A DNA stretch of 43,313 bases from Clostridiales bacterium UBA1701. GTDB lineage: Bacteria > Bacillota > Clostridia > Oscillospirales > Oscillospiraceae. Shown here piece by piece: positions 39,936 through 43,313 of the stretch. Numbering within the stretch: position 1 is the first letter of the stretch; each line of letters opens with the position of its first letter. Made by a program: the position numbers and the translations under genes. The notes beneath the pieces are model-generated. The model worked only from the letters and a program-made list of their open reading frames with translations, made no database searches and had not been told where the DNA came from. The DNA lies in the NCBI GenBank assembly GCA_002320035.1, contig DCJL01000022.1, positions 24,108-67,420 on the forward strand, read 5' to 3'.

Positions 39936-41354
39936 TTATTCCCCCGAAAAACTACCAACAAACACGGGATTCGTGATGGCATATCCCCCTTGAGAACCCG
40001 TTACTTCAAGTACATACCAGCTTCCATCTTTTACTGGTATGGTGAGCCGAATGTTCTGCTCATTTTGATTCTCAACCGAAAATTCATGTATTGGGATACC
40101 GTTTTCTAGCAGAACAGCACTCTCCAACCCGCGTTGGTCATACAAATGAATCATTAATTCCTGTTCTTCGGCAAAGGGAATTTGTTCACCAGGGATTGCT
40201 TTTCCCAATCGAAAGTCTATGAGCGGACCGTTTGTGATGAAACTGTTTCCAGCCAGGATACCAGACAAAACAGCATCCGCATCTGCCCCCTCCGGGCAAT
40301 ATACATAGTTCCTAGGCATACCAGAATACAACCCCCGTTCGATCCAGAGTTTAGAGGCAGAGGTTTCATCATCTCTTCGCCATGGATAATTGCCTGTCAC
40401 ATCGTGATTGTCACTCCCCGCTGTCGCAGGAAGATAAATCCCATCGTTGAGCAGTGAAAACCATTTCTCCTTCGCCATCAGATTGGCGCCCTCGTTCGTG
40501 ACGCCCTTGCCATTCCAGAGCTCATATGTATCAAATGAATTCAGTACGCTCCATTCGGTGAACCCCATTCCATCGGTGAGAAATGGATGATTAATCTGTG
40601 CGATACCTCCCGCTCTATGAATGTCATCCGCAATGCGTTGAATATCATCCTTACCAGATGTTGTGCTATCATCGACCAGTGCACTCGTTCCCAGAGAGTT
40701 ATAATGTCCCATTTCTGTAGTTACTTCCATGCCGGGGATGGCGGTAAAAAGCTCACAGCCGCCACTTGTCATCAATTGTCCGCCACGCGACCATTCAGCT
40801 AGCCCATCGACGGAATTATGATCGGTGGCAAAGCCAAAATCCAGACCGTTGGCAAGATCGGACAGAAACACCGTTCCAACATCCTGATAGCCATCGCTAT
40901 AGCTTGTATGCTGGTGTAAATCGCCGCAATACCATCCAGCATCATTCCAGTTCACTGTACGCGACAATGTGACTGGACTCGGTCTATAACGAAGCCGATC
41001 CTGCAGGGATACCAAAAGGCTTTCCCGTTCGTACTCAAAGCCCTTTGAAAAGGTAAACTCATATTCTCCAAGGGGAAGTTCTATCTCATAGCGTCCAAGA
41101 AGATCCGTCTGCCGACGGATTTTGGTTTTGCTTTCAAGATCGACAACCTCAACTGAAGCCACTACAGGCTGTCCCTGATCATTCACGATAATCCCCGAAA
41201 CAAACGTCGTTGTCGTTTTATCTGGATCCTCAGTCCCGGCTTTTTCCGGCTCAAAACATTGCATCCAAGTTAAGGCCAAAGCTGCTGTCAATGCTATACA
41301 CAGCACCGCCATTATGATTGTTCCGACTTTCCAGGAGAATACCTCTTTATTCAT
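39936..41354 (-). CDS. CehA/McbA-type metallohydrolase (PHP fold), membrane-anchored
   Basis: A 472-residue protein. An N-terminal membrane anchor (residues about 10-30) is followed by a carboxypeptidase-regulatory-like beta domain (about 50-130). A PHP-type hydrolase domain comes next (about 140-380) with metal ligands in GDLHQHTSYSDG, FATDHNSVDG, GMEVTTEMGHYNSLG, AQINHPF and AGSDNHDVTG. A C-terminal beta domain covers about 400-470. CehA/McbA proteins are phosphoesterase-like or carbaryl-type hydrolases. The active site should face outside the cell. The start has GAAAGGAGAAGTGAAACG. The metal ligands seem complete. Substrate unknown. Confidence 0.87.
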   Translation of the reverse strand: MNKEVFSWKVGTIIMAVLCIALTAALALTWMQCFEPEKAGTEDPDKTTTTFVSGIIVNDQGQPVVASVEVVDLESKTKIRRQTDLLGRYEIELPLGEYEFTFSKGFEYERESLLVSLQDRLRYRPSPVTLSRTVNWNDAGWYCGDLHQHTSYSDGYQDVGTVFLSDLANGLDFGFATDHNSVDGLAEWSRGGQLMTSGGCELFTAIPGMEVTTEMGHYNSLGTSALVDDSTTSGKDDIQRIADDIHRAGGIAQINHPFLTDGMGFTEWSVLNSFDTYELWNGKGVTNEGANLMAKEKWFSLLNDGIYLPATAGSDNHDVTGNYPWRRDDETSASKLWIERGLYSGMPRNYVYCPEGADADAVLSGILAGNSFITNGPLIDFRLGKAIPGEQIPFAEEQELMIHLYDQRGLESAVLLENGIPIHEFSVENQNEQNIRLTIPVKDGSWYVLEVTGSQGGYAITNPVFVGSFSGE

Positions 41355-41851
41355 CGTTTCACTTCTCCTTTCAATAATTTCTTTACTGAGGAGAAGGATT
41401 TCGTAATTTCTTCCAGCCTGATTCCCATTTTCACAACCTCGTCAACATCATTTCCGTGCATAAGTATAGGGATGCAATGCAAAATGTTAAATGCAAAAAA
41501 CGTATATTTTACGTAAAATAAACAGGAAATCTTGTTTCACTATTTAATTGTACCACACCATTATAATCCCTAAAAAACCGACTGTTGCCGCATTAAGACT
41601 TCTCCGAAAATCATATATTGTTCTTTTTATTCATACTTATCTCCTTAAACGCTAATATCACTCATGTCATTCAGAATCAGTCTGGGGCGATAAGAATAAT
41701 TACAGCATTCCTCCTGGTGCGTCGAAACTGCTGCTCAAAAGCGCCATTTTTGGCGGGCCATGCTGCCAATCCAATCCATCCCTATCGCCGGCTTCGGCAA
41801 GCTGCAATAGGAGGCCTGCCGCGGATATGAAGTATTCTCTGACCCGGGCGC
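41355..41851. other. Intergenic region without a visible gene
   Basis: About 500 bp, AT-rich to about 41700, then GC-rich. It includes repeated ATGCAA units (about 41474-41500) and the palindrome ATTTTACGTAAAAT (about 41507-41520). Short open frames lack ribosome sites and family resemblance. The base composition changes near 41700, which probably marks the return to the GC-rich chromosome backbone. Confidence 0.45.
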
Positions 41852-41881
41852 TTGTAAAGCTCTGCCTTTCTCTGATATAAT
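41852..41881 (+). promoter_or_regulatory. Promoter of the VOC gene
   Basis: TTGTAA and a perfect TATAAT are spaced 18 bp apart, about 52 bp before the start at 41933. Confidence 0.6.
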
Positions 41882-41932
41882 GGTGGCACAGCAAATTCGT
41901 CTGCGGCCACCGGCCGCGGGAAGGAGATAAAA

Positions 41933-42343
41933 ATGACTGAAATGAAGGATCTGTATTCCGGGCTGGGACACATCGCCGTGAACACTGCGGACATCAGGCT
42001 GAGCCTTGCTTTTTATGAAAAACTGGGCGGCAGGCTGCTGATGGAGGATGTGCTCATGAAAAGCGAGGGTCCTCTTAAACTGGCGCTTGTAGACCTTGGC
42101 GGCGTCACAATAGAGCTTCTGGAGCCTCCCGTGCCTTTCCTCCCGGCGGAGGGCAGCATTCCCCACTTTGCCATTCTCGTGAAAAATCTGGACGAGGCCG
42201 CGGCGGCCATCCGTTCCGCGGGAGTGGACACCTTTCGGGGCAGCGAAAAAAGCGTGAACACCCGGCTTTTCGGTGGGCTGGAAAACTGGTTTTTTACCGG
42301 TCCCTCCGGCGAGCTTATAGAATTGCTGCAGATGTACGGCTGA
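41933..42343 (+). CDS. VOC family (glyoxalase/bleomycin resistance fold) protein
   Basis: A 136-residue VOC-fold protein resembling glyoxalase I and methylmalonyl-CoA epimerase. Metal ligand candidates: His in GLGHIAVNTADI, Glu in TIELLEPP, His in IPHFAILVKNLD and Glu in GPSGELIELLQ, so all four positions are filled. The start follows GGAAGGAGATAAAA. It is a stand-alone gene. It differs from the VOC protein at 30513, which has Gln at the first position. Reaction unknown. Confidence 0.85.
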   Translation: MTEMKDLYSGLGHIAVNTADIRLSLAFYEKLGGRLLMEDVLMKSEGPLKLALVDLGGVTIELLEPPVPFLPAEGSIPHFAILVKNLDEAAAAIRSAGVDTFRGSEKSVNTRLFGGLENWFFTGPSGELIELLQMYG

Positions 42344-42439
42344 TTTCCGGCAGATTTTTTAATTTGTGTTGCAAATTGCAGCAAAATGAGTTATGATATT
42401 CATAGCGAATTCGTAAAAAATGACATTTGGAGGATGCTT

Positions 42440-42619
42440 ATGGCAAAGTTATTGAAGAAGCTGGTCAAGGCAGCTCTGTTCCTGCTCATCATCGCTGTGG
42501 CCGGCTGCGCGTTCTTTTACTTCAAGAGAAAAGAACATTTTACCAGCGTGAGCGACTTTTTTGAGGAACTGCTTGGCACTCTCAGCGAGGTTGCCTTCAT
42601 AGCTCTCTTCATTCCCTGA
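42440..42619 (+). CDS. Small membrane-anchored protein
   Basis: A 59-residue protein with a basic start (MAKLLKKLVKA), one membrane helix (AALFLLIIAVAGCAFFYF) and an acidic amphipathic tail (SVSDFFEELLGTLSEVAF). The ATG at 42440 has TTTGGAGGATGCTT. No family recognised. A clear hairpin terminator follows it, and it follows the VOC gene by about 95 bp. The ribosome site and the terminator support a real gene; the function is unknown. Confidence 0.65.
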   Translation: MAKLLKKLVKAALFLLIIAVAGCAFFYFKRKEHFTSVSDFFEELLGTLSEVAFIALFIP

Positions 42620-42638
42620 CCTGCCCTCCCGGGCCTGT

Positions 42639-42665
42639 GGGCGGCAGCGTGTCCTGCCGCCCTTT
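42639..42665 (+). terminator. Terminator after the small membrane protein
   Basis: GGGCGGCAG pairs perfectly with CTGCCGCCC around a 6-nt loop and is followed by TTT, 20 bp past the stop. Confidence 0.7.
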
Positions 42666-42691
42666 CCCATAGTCCCCGCCGGAAATTTTTC

Positions 42692-42720
42692 TTGACTGCG
42701 GGGTTGTTTGACAATAGTAT
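42692..42720 (+). promoter_or_regulatory. Promoter of the flavodoxin-like gene
   Basis: TTGACT and TAGTAT are spaced 17 bp apart, about 40 bp upstream of the start at 42762. Confidence 0.6.
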
Positions 42721-42761
42721 GCTTCCATCTACCGCGTCAAATTTTATCAGGAGGAAGAAAA

Positions 42762-43259
42762 ATGATTTCAGCAATCGTTTATGACTCGCTGACAGGTTCC
42801 TGCCAGAAGTATGCCAATCTTCTGTCTGCAAGGCTGCATGTTCCCGCCTTTTCTCTCAAGAACGCGCCTGTTCGCTCCGATGGGAAAATAATCTATATCG
42901 GCTGGCTCTTTGCCGGAAAGATCGTGGGCTTCAAGAAAGCCGCCAAAAAGTTTAATATTGCCGCTGTGGTTCAGGTAGGCATGGCTCCCGTGGGTCCGGG
43001 CAGCGATGAGATTTGCCGGGAGATAAACTCCGTCCCGGCAGACACGGCTGTTTTCTGCCGCCAGGGCGCTTTCAACATGGGCAGGCTTCCCCTGCATTTC
43101 AGGCTCATAATGAAGCTCAAGAACAAAGACATCGTTTCAAAGCTTCAGGCCAAGGGTCAGCTTAACGCTCAGGAGCAGGCCCTTTACACCATGGCCTCCA
43201 CCGGCGTGGGTCAGCCCGCCGACTGGAACGTGGACGATATCGCAGCCTGGGCAGAATAA
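42762..43259 (+). CDS. Flavodoxin-like protein
   Basis: A 165-residue protein with a flavodoxin-type N-terminus: the strand AIVYDSLTGSCQKYANLL carries the phosphate-binding loop (SLTGSCQKY, where flavodoxins have a T/S-x-T-G-x-T pattern). A later IIYIGWLFAGKIVGFKKAAK resembles the second FMN-loop region of flavodoxin-domain proteins. It may bind FMN and act in electron transfer, like related clostridial flavodoxin-family genes. The start at 42762 has CAGGAGGAAGAAAA; an in-frame start 18 codons upstream has no site. The FMN-loop match is imperfect. Confidence 0.72.
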   Translation: MISAIVYDSLTGSCQKYANLLSARLHVPAFSLKNAPVRSDGKIIYIGWLFAGKIVGFKKAAKKFNIAAVVQVGMAPVGPGSDEICREINSVPADTAVFCRQGAFNMGRLPLHFRLIMKLKNKDIVSKLQAKGQLNAQEQALYTMASTGVGQPADWNVDDIAAWAE

Positions 43260-43295
43260 GTTCCGGGCTCCTGCGGAAAAGCGAAATGAGCCGCC

Positions 43296-43313
43296 TGCCA
43301 AGGCTACTTGGCA
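43296..43313 (+). terminator. Possible terminator stem at the right edge
   Basis: TGCCAAG pairs perfectly with CTTGGCA around GCTA and runs to the last base of the window. It could be the terminator of the flavodoxin-like gene, but any T run lies outside. Confidence 0.5.

Noticed and set aside
41474..41520. Repeated ATGCAA and ATTTTACGTAAAAT as a shared control motif with 21760-21810
   Set aside because: Only about 11 bases are shared, in AT-rich DNA and in a different orientation to the genes; chance is likely.

Overview
The window reads as a chromosome segment of an anaerobic, gut-type Firmicute, most likely a clostridium of the Oscillospiraceae type. This is inferred from gene content: yerC, Hsp33, SPFH/NfeD, a eukaryote-type hexokinase, strong AGGAGG ribosome sites, a tRNA cluster, debris of a Firmicutes conjugative element, split transketolase genes and TRAP uptake. 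The two ends (about 1-6400 and 41900-43300) look GC-rich and house-keeping. The middle looks less GC-rich and accessory.

Layout. (1) 102-3813, minus strand: nfeD, an SPFH protein, hexokinase and a 2-hydroxyacid dehydrogenase. (2) 4012-5908, plus strand: yerC, a methyltransferase and hslO. (3) 5985-6375: tRNA-Val, -Phe, -Gly and -Cys. (4) 6477-8236: decayed mobile-element genes (serine recombinase tail, HTH fragment, broken EamA permease, broken conjugative-element protein). (5) 8579-16422: a DtxR-like regulator, feoA, feoB, a FeoB-associated Cys-rich peptide, a second small regulator, a two-gene ABC exporter, a YgbA-like protein and a YbaN-like protein. Five copies of the palindrome GTTAG-N6-CTAAC mark this locus. 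(6) 17228-38413: a catabolic island read almost wholly on the minus strand. (7) 38656-41354: a zinc-ribbon membrane protein, an IS256-type transposase scrap, a DUF4430 lipoprotein and a CehA/McbA-type metallohydrolase. (8) 41933-43259, plus strand: a VOC protein, a small membrane protein and a flavodoxin-like protein.

The catabolic island is the most interesting part. It has its own sigma-54 factor (rpoN), its own PrpR_N-type sigma-54 activator, and three promoters with correctly spaced -24/-12 elements that share the core AAGTTGGCA. They precede three operons: aldehyde dehydrogenase - TRAP transporter (DctQ, DctM, DctP) - sugar isomerase - rhamnose mutarotase-like - VOC; split transketolase - FAD oxidoreductase - UxaA-type dehydratase; and AllF - AllG, followed after a terminator by an acetate kinase-like gene. 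AllH is co-transcribed with the activator. AllF, AllG and AllH homologues form the oxamate carbamoyltransferase of anaerobic allantoin breakdown, but no carbamate kinase or allantoin gene is present here. A divergent acetate-kinase homologue with altered active-site residues takes that place. My inference is an undescribed fermentative route for a TRAP-imported acid or sugar acid. In it, the AllFGH-type complex would release an acyl- or carbamoyl-phosphate and the kinase would recover ATP. The substrate cannot be read from sequence.

Other points of note: a broken Nif11-like leader peptide gene with a cysteine cluster (29973-30416), and a terminator hairpin that overlaps the longest possible hexokinase start. 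Base positions given for short sites were counted by eye and may be off by one.
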